Shown piece after piece: positions 25,756 through 34,395 of a stretch of 64,000 nucleotides of DNA. How positions within the stretch are numbered: the first letter of the stretch is position 1; each line of letters opens with the position of its first letter. The DNA lies in the NCBI RefSeq assembly GCF_000688455.1, contig NZ_JIAL01000001.1:2821001-2885000 (forward strand), written 5' to 3'. This DNA comes from Pseudacidobacterium ailaaui. GTDB taxonomy: Bacteria > Acidobacteriota > Terriglobia > Terriglobales > Acidobacteriaceae. The notes under the pieces are model-generated. The model was not told the origin of the DNA and ran no database searches. It was given only the letters and a program-made list of their open reading frames with translations. The translations under genes and the position numbers were made by a program.

Positions 25756-26795
25756 TCGTTTGCCTTGCTCGGGTATGAATATTGTTTGCCCGTCCGTAGA
25801 TTCAGGACGGAAAAGCTCCCATCGGGTGCAACAGTTAGCTCAAGGCCATAGCCGGAGTCCGGGCCAGACGGATTCGCAATGTAAGGCTCAGATGTATTAT
25901 CAGCACCGCCTTCATCGGAAGAATGTAGCTGCCAAAGGGTCTCCAGACCAGAGACTTTCCTGAAAGTTTCAAGTATGGGTTTGGACCCCCCTTTGGTCGC
26001 CCCGTTGTCCATGATGGCAATCTGCGGATGAATCGCATCTACCAGCGCGGGGCTGGAGCTTTGATACCAGCCGTGATGGGAGACGATGAGGATGGGGACA
26101 TGCCCCAGCCGATTCATGGGGCACATCAGTTGCATCTCTTTGTCCCAGGTAAGGTCGCCGAGATCAAGAATGCGAGTCTTCCCGAAAGTGATAAGCACAC
26201 CCAGCGAGTGCGAGTTTTCGGTTGTATCGGTAGGGCGGGTCTCTGAGATCTTGCAATAAGGGTTCTGTTCTCCGCCGCCCGGCAAGGGATGGTCCAGCAG
26301 ATTGCCATTGGAGCTGATGACGAGAACTTTCATGCCTTTTATAGGGAGAACGTCTCCCGGCCTTGGAACAATATGCTTGTATTTTCCTGAAGCAAGCAGC
26401 TTCTGATATGCCGCATAACCCTCAACGGTGGCCTTATCCGATGTTTCATAGTTTGGGCCGTGATCAATGAATGTACCAATCGGAATGCGGGCCGCCAGTT
26501 GGGGCACCCCTCCCACATGGTCTTCGTGGTAATGCGTAATCAGGACATAATCAATTCTGCTGATGCCGGCCTTCTTCGCAGCGGCGACGATGCGGTCGGC
26601 ATCACGCCCGGCATGGCCGGGCCATCCGGTATCAATCAGAAGTGATTGACCGGAAGGAGTGACAAAGAGCGTGGATTGTCCGCCTTCTACGTCTACAAAG
26701 TAGACGCGCAGTTCTTTGCTGGTCTGTGCGAAAGCAACAGCCAGACTCGCGACCAGCAGACCGCACCATATCGCCATCTTTTGTGCCTTGTTCAT
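25752..26795 (-). CDS. Exported metallo-beta-lactamase-fold hydrolase (ComEC-type MBL)
   Basis: Secreted MBL-fold protein. The signal peptide (cleavage near AFA-QTSK) indicates the periplasm. The metal-binding motif is THYHEDHVGG (about residues 86-95), with LLIDTGWPGHAG before it, DLGDLTW as the bridging Asp and VSHHGW near 229. It resembles the hydrolase domain of ComEC and stand-alone relatives whose substrates are mostly unknown. It overlaps both the SDR gene upstream and the isomerase-like gene downstream by 4 bp, which ties an exported hydrolase to cytoplasmic sugar enzymes. Confidence 0.88.
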   Translation of the reverse strand: MNKAQKMAIWCGLLVASLAVAFAQTSKELRVYFVDVEGGQSTLFVTPSGQSLLIDTGWPGHAGRDADRIVAAAKKAGISRIDYVLITHYHEDHVGGVPQLAARIPIGTFIDHGPNYETSDKATVEGYAAYQKLLASGKYKHIVPRPGDVLPIKGMKVLVISSNGNLLDHPLPGGGEQNPYCKISETRPTDTTENSHSLGVLITFGKTRILDLGDLTWDKEMQLMCPMNRLGHVPILIVSHHGWYQSSSPALVDAIHPQIAIMDNGATKGGSKPILETFRKVSGLETLWQLHSSDEGGADNTSEPYIANPSGPDSGYGLELTVAPDGSFSVLNLRTGKQYSYPSKANE

Positions 26796-27589
26796 GGTTT
26801 GTCCTTTGCGGAAACAGTAGCGCGCACGGCGCCGGTGGAAATACCCCCGTCTACGAGCAGGGTCTGTCCAGTGATATAACGGCTTGATTCAGAGGCAAGA
26901 AAAACGATCGCACCATCCAGGTCATGGGGTGCGCCGGGACGCTTCAGCGGAATGCGGTCTTTAAGATATTCCACCCACTCGGAATCTTCATACAGCACCC
27001 GGTTCTGCGCGGTTTCAAACCATCCTGGAGCAAGGCAGTTGACCGTTACGCCATATTTGCCCCAGTCATCGGCCAGGCTCATCGTCAGTTGGCGAATTCC
27101 GCCACGGCTGGCAGTATAAGGCGCAAGACCAGCGTATCCAGCAACACTTGTTACCGATCCGATATTAATGATGCGGCCATAGCCATGCTGGACCATGTTG
27201 CGCGCAACGGCCTGGGCTACAAAAAAGCTGCCGCGCAGATTGGTGTCAAGCACCAGGTTCCAGTCGTCCCAGGTGACGTCGAGCGCGGGCTTACGCACAT
27301 TGCATCCTGCATTGTTCACAAGGATGTGGATCTGCCCAAAAGCGGCAATCGCCTCTTTTGCCATGCGCTCGATGCTGGTGTGATCGCGTACATCAAGTTC
27401 AAGAGAAAGAACGCGTCGTCCCAGGGATCTCATCTCAGACTCAAACTCAACCAGCGAGTCGCGTCTGCGGCTGGTAATTACGAGATCGGCGCCCGCGTTC
27501 GCCAGTGCGCGGGCAAAATATTGGCCCAGACCGCGGCTGGTGCCGGTAACGATGGCGGTCTGTCCGGTGAGATCAAATAATTCACTCAC
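26792..27589 (-). CDS. Short-chain dehydrogenase/reductase, gluconate 5-dehydrogenase-like
   Basis: NAD(P)-dependent oxidoreductase. The GTG at 27589 overlaps the stop of the dehydrogenase gene (GTGA) with AGGTGG just upstream; the product then begins VSELFDLTGQTAIVTG, normal for the family, whereas a longer frame to 27670 reads through the neighbouring gene. Motifs: TGTSRGLGQ (cofactor loop), NNAG, catalytic Ser in GSVTSVAG, and YTASRGG where the usual YxxxK Lys is replaced by Arg. That replacement is unusual and may alter or abolish catalysis. C-terminal part has SSRYITGQTLLVDGG. Third of four genes linked by 4-bp overlaps. Confidence 0.87.
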   Translation of the reverse strand: MSELFDLTGQTAIVTGTSRGLGQYFARALANAGADLVITSRRRDSLVEFESEMRSLGRRVLSLELDVRDHTSIERMAKEAIAAFGQIHILVNNAGCNVRKPALDVTWDDWNLVLDTNLRGSFFVAQAVARNMVQHGYGRIINIGSVTSVAGYAGLAPYTASRGGIRQLTMSLADDWGKYGVTVNCLAPGWFETAQNRVLYEDSEWVEYLKDRIPLKRPGAPHDLDGAIVFLASESSRYITGQTLLVDGGISTGAVRATVSAKDKP

Positions 27590-28617
27590 AGCGCCACCTC
27601 GCTCACCGGCTTTGGTGTGAGGACAACCTTCATCAGGTTTGGTTCTCGGGCATAAAGGCGAGAGAACCACTGCGGGCCTTCTTCCAGGGGGGCGACGGCT
27701 GTAATCAGAGGCCGGACACGAATTTTTCCGCTGGTCACGAATGCAATGGCTTCTGGATATTCTCCGGCGGAGGCCGCTGATCCCTGAAGCCTTACCTGAC
27801 GAGAAACAACTTTCTGTAAAGGAAGCATGACCTGCGGTGTGATGTTTCCAATGAGAACGACAGTGCCACCTTTGCGCACGCTATCAATCGCTGCTGCGAT
27901 CGTTTCACTGCGGCCCACTGCTTCAAGCACGACGTCATCTTCTGGGGCCAGCTTTTCGTCCGGACCAGAGAGGAGGGCTTCGTCGGCACCCATTTCTCTG
28001 GCCAGCTTCAGGCGGGTTTCATCGATGTCGACGACTGTGAGTCGTGATGCGCCCAGTGCTCGGGCGGCCTGCAATGTGAGGAGTCCGATCATGCCAGCCC
28101 CGATGACGCGCACAGTTTCTCCACCTTGGAGCTGCGCCAGCCGGACTGCATGAAGTGCGACCGAGACCGCCTCCAGCATCGCGGCCTCGGGAAATGAGAG
28201 TGCGTCCGGCAGATGGTACAGAATCCGCTGGGGTACTGCGAGGTATTCTGCAAAGGCCCCGTTGCGGCAATAGTCACCGCAGGAAACACCCACCACCTGC
28301 CGGTTGTCACACAGGTTTACCTCTCCACGCTGGCAGTAAGCGCAGCTTCCGCAATACACGGTAGAATCGAAGGTCACGCGGTCGCCTGGTTTGAAGCCGG
28401 TAACATTTTTCCCTGTTTCTGCAATGACGCCGGCGGCCTCATGCCCCATCACAAGCGGCGGGATGCGGCGTCCAGAAGAGCCATCATATCCATGCACATC
28501 GCTTCCGCAGATGCCGCAGGCCGCGATTTTTATCAGGACTTCGTCTGGACCAGGCGAGGGGCGGGGGAGGTCGGTGATCTCCAGCTTCTTGTACTCCGAA
28601 AGTAATAGCGCTTTCAT
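27586..28617 (-). CDS. Zinc-dependent alcohol/polyol dehydrogenase
   Basis: Medium-chain dehydrogenase like sorbitol or galactitol dehydrogenases, oxidising a secondary hydroxyl with NAD(P). Catalytic zinc ligands are in CGICGSDVHG and GHEAAGVIAETG; the structural zinc site CGSCAYCQRGEVNLC is complete with four Cys; the Rossmann loop is VIGAGMIGLL. 343 residues is normal. It starts 11 bases after the binding-protein gene and overlaps the SDR start by 4 bp. With the SDR and the isomerase it suggests oxidation and isomerisation of an imported sugar or polyol. Confidence 0.92.
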   Translation of the reverse strand: MKALLLSEYKKLEITDLPRPSPGPDEVLIKIAACGICGSDVHGYDGSSGRRIPPLVMGHEAAGVIAETGKNVTGFKPGDRVTFDSTVYCGSCAYCQRGEVNLCDNRQVVGVSCGDYCRNGAFAEYLAVPQRILYHLPDALSFPEAAMLEAVSVALHAVRLAQLQGGETVRVIGAGMIGLLTLQAARALGASRLTVVDIDETRLKLAREMGADEALLSGPDEKLAPEDDVVLEAVGRSETIAAAIDSVRKGGTVVLIGNITPQVMLPLQKVVSRQVRLQGSAASAGEYPEAIAFVTSGKIRVRPLITAVAPLEEGPQWFSRLYAREPNLMKVVLTPKPVSEVAL

Positions 28618-28628
28618 GCTCTCCCTTT

Positions 28629-30152
28629 TTATTCCTTTACTGTCGCATCGCGCAAAAAATCATAATTGCCTGAAGGCGACAAATGAATATTTTGCAGCCT
28701 CCGGCTGTGGACCAGAACTGTATCCAGATACCAGAGGTTGAGAGTAGGCAGATCGCTGGCCAGAATCTCCTGTACTCGGTCATAGTCTGCCTTCTGTCTT
28801 TGTTGGTCTGTGTCGGAAGCCGCGTCTTCAAGCAAACGGTCGAGTTCGGGATTCGTATAGAAGCCTCGGTTGGCTCCATGTGGAGGAAAACTCGCCGTTG
28901 CGAAAGAGTAACGAAAGATGTCTGGAGCTTCATTTCCTCCGATCCAGCGTGAGGGCGCTATCTGGAAGATGCCGCGGCTGATGTCGGAGTAAAATGTGGC
29001 AAATTCATAGCTGCGAAGGTCCACTGCAATTCCTGCCTGCGAAAGCTGTTGCTGGATGGCCATGGCGAGCAGGCGGCTTCCTTCATCGGTAGAAGTCTTC
29101 AAGCCAATGTGAAAGCGGAAACCGTTGCGCTGGCGTGGATATCCGGCATTGTCGAGCAGTCGGTTTGCCGCTGCCAGGTCATACTTGTGTGCTTCTACAT
29201 TTCCGTTCCAGGCCCAGTGCTCCGGGGGCAGTACGCTTTCGGCGAGTCGCGCCTGGTCACGGTACAAAGAGTGAATCAGCAGCGGGCGGTTGATGGCCAG
29301 TGCAATGGCCCTCCGCACGCGACCATCGCGCAGAATGGGGTCGCGCGTATTGAAAATGAGATACATCAGTGTGGTCCCAGGTCCGGAGTCGATCTCCAGA
29401 TTGCGCTCACGCCGGAGCGCATAGACCGTATCGGCGGGCAGGGCATTCATGGCTGCGTCTGCGGAACCTTTCTGTAATTCCAAAGCGCGGGTGGTAGCAT
29501 CCGGAACAACGGCGAAGCGCACCCTTTCGATAGAGGGTTGTGGTTGCCAGGAATGTGGTGCGCGTTGGAGGACGACTTCTTTGTCCTGTTCCTGGCTGAC
29601 GAACTCAAAGGGGCCGCTGCCGATGGGGTGCTTCCAGAAATCGCGTCCGCTGCCTGCAGGCACAACGCCAAATCCGCCATCGCTCAGGTTCCACAGCAGC
29701 GCAGGGTCCGGCTTCTTCAGGTAAATGACTACAGTGAGCGGGTCGGGTGTTTCCACGCGGTCGATGGCCTGATAGGCATTCGCTTTTACGCTGATGACCA
29801 TTCCCTGAAGGATGGAATCTAAGGTGTACTTTACATCTGTTGAAGTAAGAGGGTGGCCATTGTGAAAACGCACATCTTTGCGCAGATGGAAGACATAAGT
29901 CAGTGGGTTAGGAGTCTCCCATTTTTCTGCCAGCCAGGGTTGCAGATTGAAATGATGATCGCGGCGCACCAGCGCATCAAATAGGAGCGAGTCAATGCGT
30001 TCTGACTGGGCGTCTACGCCAATCCGCGGATCAAGGTTGGTTGGGCTGCTTTCAATCAGCACGGTCACGATGTTTCCTGTTGCATGGTACCGGTTGCAGC
30101 CGGAAATAAAAAAAAGGAGCGCAAGTACCAGCATGGCAAATCGTTCAGGCAT
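28629..30152 (-). CDS. Oligopeptide/murein-peptide-type ABC substrate-binding lipoprotein
   Basis: SBP_bac_5 family solute-binding protein. The start at 30152 yields a lipoprotein signal with lipobox FFISGC (Cys19); a longer frame to 30314 runs inside anmK. Family features include DPRIGVDAQSERIDSLLFD, GHPLTSTDVKYTLDSI, VRRAIALAINR and WNLS-type segments. Members bind di/oligopeptides, heme, nickel or murein tripeptide. It overlaps the end of anmK by 8 bp, so I infer a muropeptide or aminosugar-peptide ligand. No permease or ATPase gene is adjacent, so it must use a transporter encoded elsewhere. Confidence 0.9.
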   Translation of the reverse strand: MPERFAMLVLALLFFISGCNRYHATGNIVTVLIESSPTNLDPRIGVDAQSERIDSLLFDALVRRDHHFNLQPWLAEKWETPNPLTYVFHLRKDVRFHNGHPLTSTDVKYTLDSILQGMVISVKANAYQAIDRVETPDPLTVVIYLKKPDPALLWNLSDGGFGVVPAGSGRDFWKHPIGSGPFEFVSQEQDKEVVLQRAPHSWQPQPSIERVRFAVVPDATTRALELQKGSADAAMNALPADTVYALRRERNLEIDSGPGTTLMYLIFNTRDPILRDGRVRRAIALAINRPLLIHSLYRDQARLAESVLPPEHWAWNGNVEAHKYDLAAANRLLDNAGYPRQRNGFRFHIGLKTSTDEGSRLLAMAIQQQLSQAGIAVDLRSYEFATFYSDISRGIFQIAPSRWIGGNEAPDIFRYSFATASFPPHGANRGFYTNPELDRLLEDAASDTDQQRQKADYDRVQEILASDLPTLNLWYLDTVLVHSRRLQNIHLSPSGNYDFLRDATVKE

Positions 30153-31302
30153 AGGTAATCTGCCCCAGAATCGCCAGATGTTTTGCTCCGGTTGCAGAGG
30201 GCACATTGGCCGGCTTTCTGTGCCAGGTGTAGTAGGCAAGCAGAGCAAATGCCGCTGCCTCCTTGGCTTCCACGGGCAGGCCCAAAGCAGTGGAATCATG
30301 CAAAGTACAGCCAAAAGGCCCCAACCTCTCGCGCAGCATTCGCATCAGAACAGGGTTCTTTGCCCCGCCGCCGGAAACAATATAGTCCACCGGAGCGCTG
30401 CGTGAGAGGCTTGGACGCACAAAACGTTCAAAGGCAAGAGCAATGCTTTGTGCGGTGAGCGCCGTGGCTGTAGCGACAGCGTCTTCGCTCGATCCGCCCG
30501 CTTTTTTACATGCCCGCAGAAAGCTGGAGGTAAAGGCTGCCCCAAACTCCTCACGTCCAGCAGACTTTGGAGGCCTTGCCTGAAAAAAGGATTGTTGAAG
30601 CACCCGGTCCACTACCTTTCCAAGCACACGTCCCCGTGCAGCAATTCTCCCATTTTGGTCAAAAGGCCGATGGAATTGCTGCTCGGTCAGTGCATCGATC
30701 ACCATGTTTCCAGGGCCGGTGTCGAAGGCCAGAAGTTTGTCGATCCCGGATGATGGAGGAACGAGCGTCAGATTTGCGATGCCGCCAATGTTCTGCAAAA
30801 CGCGCGCGCGTTTTGTATCGGAAAACCATACGAAATCCAGCAGCGGCACCAGGGGCGCAGCCTGTCCTCCTGCTGCCATGTCCGCGGGGCGGAAATTACT
30901 CACCACAGGAAGACGCATTGTGGCAGCAATCAGTGCGGCTTCGCCGAGCTGCCAGGTACAGGAAAATTTCTTACCGGCGTACAAGGCCGGTTTGCCCTGA
31001 TGGTAGATGGTCTGTCCATGGCAACCAATCAGGTCCAGTTTGCAAGGATGCAGGTCCCAGGTTTTTCGGACCGCTTCAGCATACGCGATTCCCAGACGCC
31101 AGTTCAGCCGGGCCAACTCTGCCGCAGAGATGGACCTTGCATCCATGGCCGCCAACACGGCTGTGCGCAGTGTTTTAGAGTAGGGAGACGATTCATGCGC
31201 GATCAGTTCAATCTTGAGCCTGTCTTTTTGGGGGCCAATATGCACAAATGCAACATCGATTCCATCTGCGGAAGTACCGCTCATGATGCCAGCCAATGTC
31301 AT
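30145..31302 (-). CDS. anmK: Anhydro-N-acetylmuramic acid kinase
   Basis: Phosphorylates and opens 1,6-anhydro-MurNAc to MurNAc-6-phosphate in peptidoglycan recycling. Motifs: GIMSGTSADGIDVA at the N-terminus (phosphate loop), IGCHGQTIYHQ, LQNIGGIANLT, DTGPGNMVID and VSGGGAKNPVLM. The ATG at 31302 places MSGTS at residue 7, as in E. coli AnmK; a GTG at 31377 would add 25 unrelated residues. No ribosome binding site is visible before 31302, so it may be leaderless. It heads the six-gene operon that continues with the peptide-binding lipoprotein. MurQ and NagZ genes are not in the window. Confidence 0.93.
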   Translation of the reverse strand: MTLAGIMSGTSADGIDVAFVHIGPQKDRLKIELIAHESSPYSKTLRTAVLAAMDARSISAAELARLNWRLGIAYAEAVRKTWDLHPCKLDLIGCHGQTIYHQGKPALYAGKKFSCTWQLGEAALIAATMRLPVVSNFRPADMAAGGQAAPLVPLLDFVWFSDTKRARVLQNIGGIANLTLVPPSSGIDKLLAFDTGPGNMVIDALTEQQFHRPFDQNGRIAARGRVLGKVVDRVLQQSFFQARPPKSAGREEFGAAFTSSFLRACKKAGGSSEDAVATATALTAQSIALAFERFVRPSLSRSAPVDYIVSGGGAKNPVLMRMLRERLGPFGCTLHDSTALGLPVEAKEAAAFALLAYYTWHRKPANVPSATGAKHLAILGQITYA

Positions 31303-31427
31303 GGAACGAAAGGGAAGTGGTTTCAAGACGATTGCCTCGTAGCTACAGACCCATTGTAATGAGTCATTGTCCGGCACGGATTGAAATGCAGCGTGGCATA
31401 CGGCCTACTGCTGAAAGAAGCGATACC

Positions 31428-31453
31428 GTTGCCATCAGGCAACTGCCAGGCAG
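31428..31453. promoter_or_regulatory. Overlapping inverted repeats between anmK and the zinc dehydrogenase
   Basis: GTTGCC-ATCA-GGCAAC (31428-31443) is immediately followed by CTGCC-A-GGCAG (31443-31453). Both use a TGCC/GGCA half-site. A possible -10 element TAAAAT lies at 31461-31466, before the plus-strand ATG at 31485. Position and symmetry suggest an operator controlling one or both divergent transcripts. Confidence 0.5.
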
Positions 31454-31484
31454 ATCACTGTAAAATCGTCGCATCAGAATCTGT

Positions 31485-32507
31485 ATGCGAGCTGCTGTTC
31501 TTCGTCGTACTGGCCGAGTTGAGGAAAAACCGCTTCGTATCGAAGATCTCCCTTTGCCGCAGCCATCCGATGGAGAAGTTCTGTTGAAAGTGGAGGCGTG
31601 TGGTGTCTGCCGCACAGATCTGCATCTTATCTCCGGTGAATTGCCCCCACCATTGCCTGCCGTTACGCCTGGGCACCAGATCGTAGGCCGCGTGGAAGCA
31701 GTTGGCCATGGCGTAACCAGTTGGAAAAAAGGTGCACGTGCCGGAGTTTCCTGGATCGGTGGAACTGACGGAACATGCCTTCTTTGCCGTAAGGGGTTGG
31801 AAAACCTCTGCGACAATCCGGTCTTTACCGGTTACAGCGTGAACGGCGGATTCGCCGAATACGCCATTGCGCGCGCAGATTTTTGCATTCCTCTGCCGGA
31901 AAGCGTCTCTGCCATTGACCTTGCTCCTTTGCTTTGTGCTGGAATCATTGGCTTCCGCAGTCTGCGCGTTGCTGGTGTAGAACGGCAAGACCGTGTCGGA
32001 CTTTTTGGCTTCGGTGCATCCGCACATCTGGCCATCGAAGTCCTGAAGCATTGGCGATGCGAGATCTTTGTTGCAACCCGCGGGGCCTCGCACCAGCAAC
32101 TGGCCCGTGAGCTTGGTGCGTCCTGGGTCGGAGAAGCGATGGAAAGGCCGCCGGTGCCGCTGGACCGTGCCGTGACCTTTGCTCCCAGTGGAGACGTGGT
32201 CATTGCGGCGCTGCGCTCTCTTCGCAAAGGTGGAATTGTTGCGATTAATGCCATACACCTCGACCGCATACCGCAATTCGACTACGACACGCTGTTATGG
32301 GGCGAGCGCCAGTTACGCAGCGTGACGAACATGACCCGGCAGGACGCACAGGATTTTATAAAACTTGCGGCTGAAATCGGTATCCGTCCTCGCACCACGG
32401 TTTTCTCTCTGGACGAGGTGAACGAAGCATTGGCTGCCGTTTACCATGATTCTGTGAACGGAGCAGCAGTGGTGAAAATGATGGATCACTTAACATCCGC
32501 CAGCTAA
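31485..32507 (+). CDS. Zinc-binding alcohol dehydrogenase family protein
   Basis: Medium-chain dehydrogenase of the aldehyde/alcohol type that typically reduces or oxidises primary alcohols. Catalytic zinc ligands: CGVCRTDLH and GHQIVGRVEAVG. The structural-zinc loop reads TDGTCLLCRKGLENLC, with Asp where the first of four Cys normally stands. The cofactor loop is GLFGFGASAH rather than GxGxxG, a variant seen in this subfamily. It heads a plus-strand run with the next three genes (gaps of 6, 3 and 30 bases). Substrate not inferable. Confidence 0.9.
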   Translation: MRAAVLRRTGRVEEKPLRIEDLPLPQPSDGEVLLKVEACGVCRTDLHLISGELPPPLPAVTPGHQIVGRVEAVGHGVTSWKKGARAGVSWIGGTDGTCLLCRKGLENLCDNPVFTGYSVNGGFAEYAIARADFCIPLPESVSAIDLAPLLCAGIIGFRSLRVAGVERQDRVGLFGFGASAHLAIEVLKHWRCEIFVATRGASHQQLARELGASWVGEAMERPPVPLDRAVTFAPSGDVVIAALRSLRKGGIVAINAIHLDRIPQFDYDTLLWGERQLRSVTNMTRQDAQDFIKLAAEIGIRPRTTVFSLDEVNEALAAVYHDSVNGAAVVKMMDHLTSAS

Positions 32508-32513
32508 GGTACT

Positions 32514-33017
32514 ATGCTCAAACGCATGTGCAAACCATTCCTGTACATCGCTTTTCTCTTTGTCGTCAGCCTGGTTGCGTCAGGCGCAAATGCGCAAAGG
32601 GATGTATCTGTGCCGCAGAGCTGTACCCCGCAGGTCAACCAGAAGCTCGGTGACTTGCTGAGCGCCGGCCAGTCCCATGCCGTGGACAACGTGATGGTGT
32701 GCGGTATCACCGTCAGTTCTTCCCGCACGCAGCGAGGGGGGCGTCATGGCAGTCATGAGGTCCTACCCCTCCGTGTCCAGTTTCCTGACGGTAGCACTCA
32801 TTTGGTCGAGGTGGTAACGAACGACGATCTGGACGGTATGGTGACGGCTCCTGTGAATGCCCAGGTCTTTGCATATGGACAGGCGTTCTTTCCTTCCCGC
32901 GGGCGCTTTGTTGCCGGAATCCATGATGTACATTGCGCTACGCATCGAGGTGCTGACAACGGCTGGGTCGTGGTGAATGGTCAGAAGTATCCATCAAGCT
33001 GTACCGCATCGAGGTGA
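32514..33017 (+). CDS. Small secreted protein, possibly DUF3465-like
   Basis: A signal peptide (hydrophobic core YIAFLFVVSLVASGA, cleavage after ANA) precedes about 138 mature residues. Segments such as SRTQRGGRHGSHEVLPLRVQ, LVEVVTNDDLDG and VFAYGQAFFPS loosely recall the DUF3465 nucleic-acid-binding-like beta-barrel. Four Cys in the mature part (near 37, 63, 142 and 164) could form disulfides. Position in the run suggests cotranscription with the dehydrogenase. Function unknown; the family likeness is tentative. Confidence 0.7.
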   Translation: MLKRMCKPFLYIAFLFVVSLVASGANAQRDVSVPQSCTPQVNQKLGDLLSAGQSHAVDNVMVCGITVSSSRTQRGGRHGSHEVLPLRVQFPDGSTHLVEVVTNDDLDGMVTAPVNAQVFAYGQAFFPSRGRFVAGIHDVHCATHRGADNGWVVVNGQKYPSSCTASR

Positions 33018-33020
33018 GCC

Positions 33021-33620
33021 ATGTCTTTTACGCCGACCACAATCGCCGCTCTTATCATTGCGGCCAGCTTTGCTGCCGGGCTGAATGTATATGCCACACT
33101 CCTCACACTGGGTCTGCTTGCTCATGTTCATTGGATTGCACTTCCAGCTGGCCTCGATGTTCTGAGCCACTGGTGGATCATCGGCGTAAGCGGTGCGATG
33201 TTCGTCATAGAGTTCTTTGCGGACAAAATTCCCGGCTTTGACATGATCTGGAATGCGCTCCATACCTTTGTGCGCGTCCCCGTCGCCGCGCTTCTTGCTT
33301 ATCGCGCCAGTGAGCAGCTTTCGCCAGAGATGCAGCTACTTGCGGCCATTGCCGGCGCAGGGATAGCCATTGTCTCTCACGGATCGAAGACGGCCGTGCG
33401 CGCTGCCGTGACTCCAAGCCCGGAGCCGGTATCAAATATAGCGCTCAGCACAGGTGAGGACGTGGCTGCAATTGGCGTTACCTGGCTGGCGACGCGCCAT
33501 CCATACCTTGCCGCAGGCATTGCGGTCTTCTTTCTCATCATGGCCGTCATCACCGTTCGCTGGCTGGCGCGCTTTGTCAGGCGCATGTGGAACAAGCCGC
33601 GAACTGCCAGTGCTACGTGA
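33021..33620 (+). CDS. DUF4126 family membrane protein
   Basis: Integral membrane protein with four or five hydrophobic segments (about 7-35, 50-68, 108-122, 160-180). The FAAGLNVYATLLTLGLL opening, the GLDVLSHWWIIG stretch and the EFFADKIPGFDMIWN motif are characteristic of DUF4126. The charged EFFADKIP motif lies at a membrane interface and may be functional. The reaction or transport role of the family is unknown. It begins 3 bases after the preceding stop. Confidence 0.87.
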   Translation: MSFTPTTIAALIIAASFAAGLNVYATLLTLGLLAHVHWIALPAGLDVLSHWWIIGVSGAMFVIEFFADKIPGFDMIWNALHTFVRVPVAALLAYRASEQLSPEMQLLAAIAGAGIAIVSHGSKTAVRAAVTPSPEPVSNIALSTGEDVAAIGVTWLATRHPYLAAGIAVFFLIMAVITVRWLARFVRRMWNKPRTASAT

Positions 33621-33650
33621 TTCGCTTAAGATGGAACAGGCAGTCATTCC

Positions 33651-34262
33651 ATGATGCATTCTCCACTTAACCTAACCGTCGCCATTACCGGGGCCAGTGG
33701 TTCCATCTTTGGGCAGCATCTTTTGCGGGCACTGGATATGGATTCCCGTGTGTCACGGATACACCTTGTAGTTTCAGAAAGTGCGCTGCGGGTCATGGCC
33801 GAAGAGCTTAAAATCAGCGGACGCAATGGACTCGCTGAAAAACTGCTGGGACGGCCCCCGGTCAAGATCCAGCAGCATCCTGAGTCTGACGTAGGCGCGC
33901 CGATTGCCAGCGGGAGCTATCCCTCACAGGGAATGATTATCCTGCCTTGCAGCATGGGGACCCTGGCAGGCATTGCCAATGGTCTGGCACAGGGCCTGAT
34001 CGAACGCGCGGCGGATGTCTGCCTCAAGGAGCGACGCCCTCTGGTGCTCTGTGTGAGAGAGACACCTCTCAACAAGGTCCACCTGCGGAACATGTCGCTG
34101 GCAGCCGATGCCGGAGCGACCATTTTTCCTGTGATTCCTACCTTCTACAATCATCCAGTGGATTCGACCGTGATGGCAAAGCAGTTTGTGTCCCGTGTTT
34201 TGGCGCACATCGGGCTACCACAACCGGACGCCTTTGTGTGGAAGGGGGAAGACTCCACATAA
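33651..34262 (+). CDS. ubiX: Flavin prenyltransferase UbiX
   Basis: Transfers a dimethylallyl group to reduced FMN to make prenylated FMN for UbiD-type decarboxylases. Motifs: AITGASGSIFG at the N-terminus (FMN phosphate loop), ILPCSMGTLAGIANGL (about 97-112), LVLCVRETPLN and the prenyl-phosphate region AGATIFPVIPTFYNHP. Length 203 is standard. A second ATG at 33654 is possible. No ubiD homologue is in the window; the partner must be elsewhere. Confidence 0.94.
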   Translation: MMHSPLNLTVAITGASGSIFGQHLLRALDMDSRVSRIHLVVSESALRVMAEELKISGRNGLAEKLLGRPPVKIQQHPESDVGAPIASGSYPSQGMIILPCSMGTLAGIANGLAQGLIERAADVCLKERRPLVLCVRETPLNKVHLRNMSLAADAGATIFPVIPTFYNHPVDSTVMAKQFVSRVLAHIGLPQPDAFVWKGEDST

Positions 34263-34334
34263 AATTTGTAAATTCTTCAATATAAGAAGGTTATGGGCAT
34301 GGTCCTTAAAACCTCATCAGCCGTCTTCCAGGCG

Positions 34335-34370
34335 TAAGAGGTTGGTCACGGTCATCCCCTACACCTCTTA
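34335..34370. terminator. Weak inverted repeat between convergent ubiX and aldo/keto reductase genes
   Basis: TAAGAGGT (34335-34342) and ACCTCTTA (34363-34370) are perfect complements with a 20-base loop, in the 133-base gap between convergent genes. The long loop and absence of a T-run make a role in termination only a possibility. Confidence 0.3.
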
Positions 34371-34395
34371 AAAGATCCTGACACTGGCAATCAAA

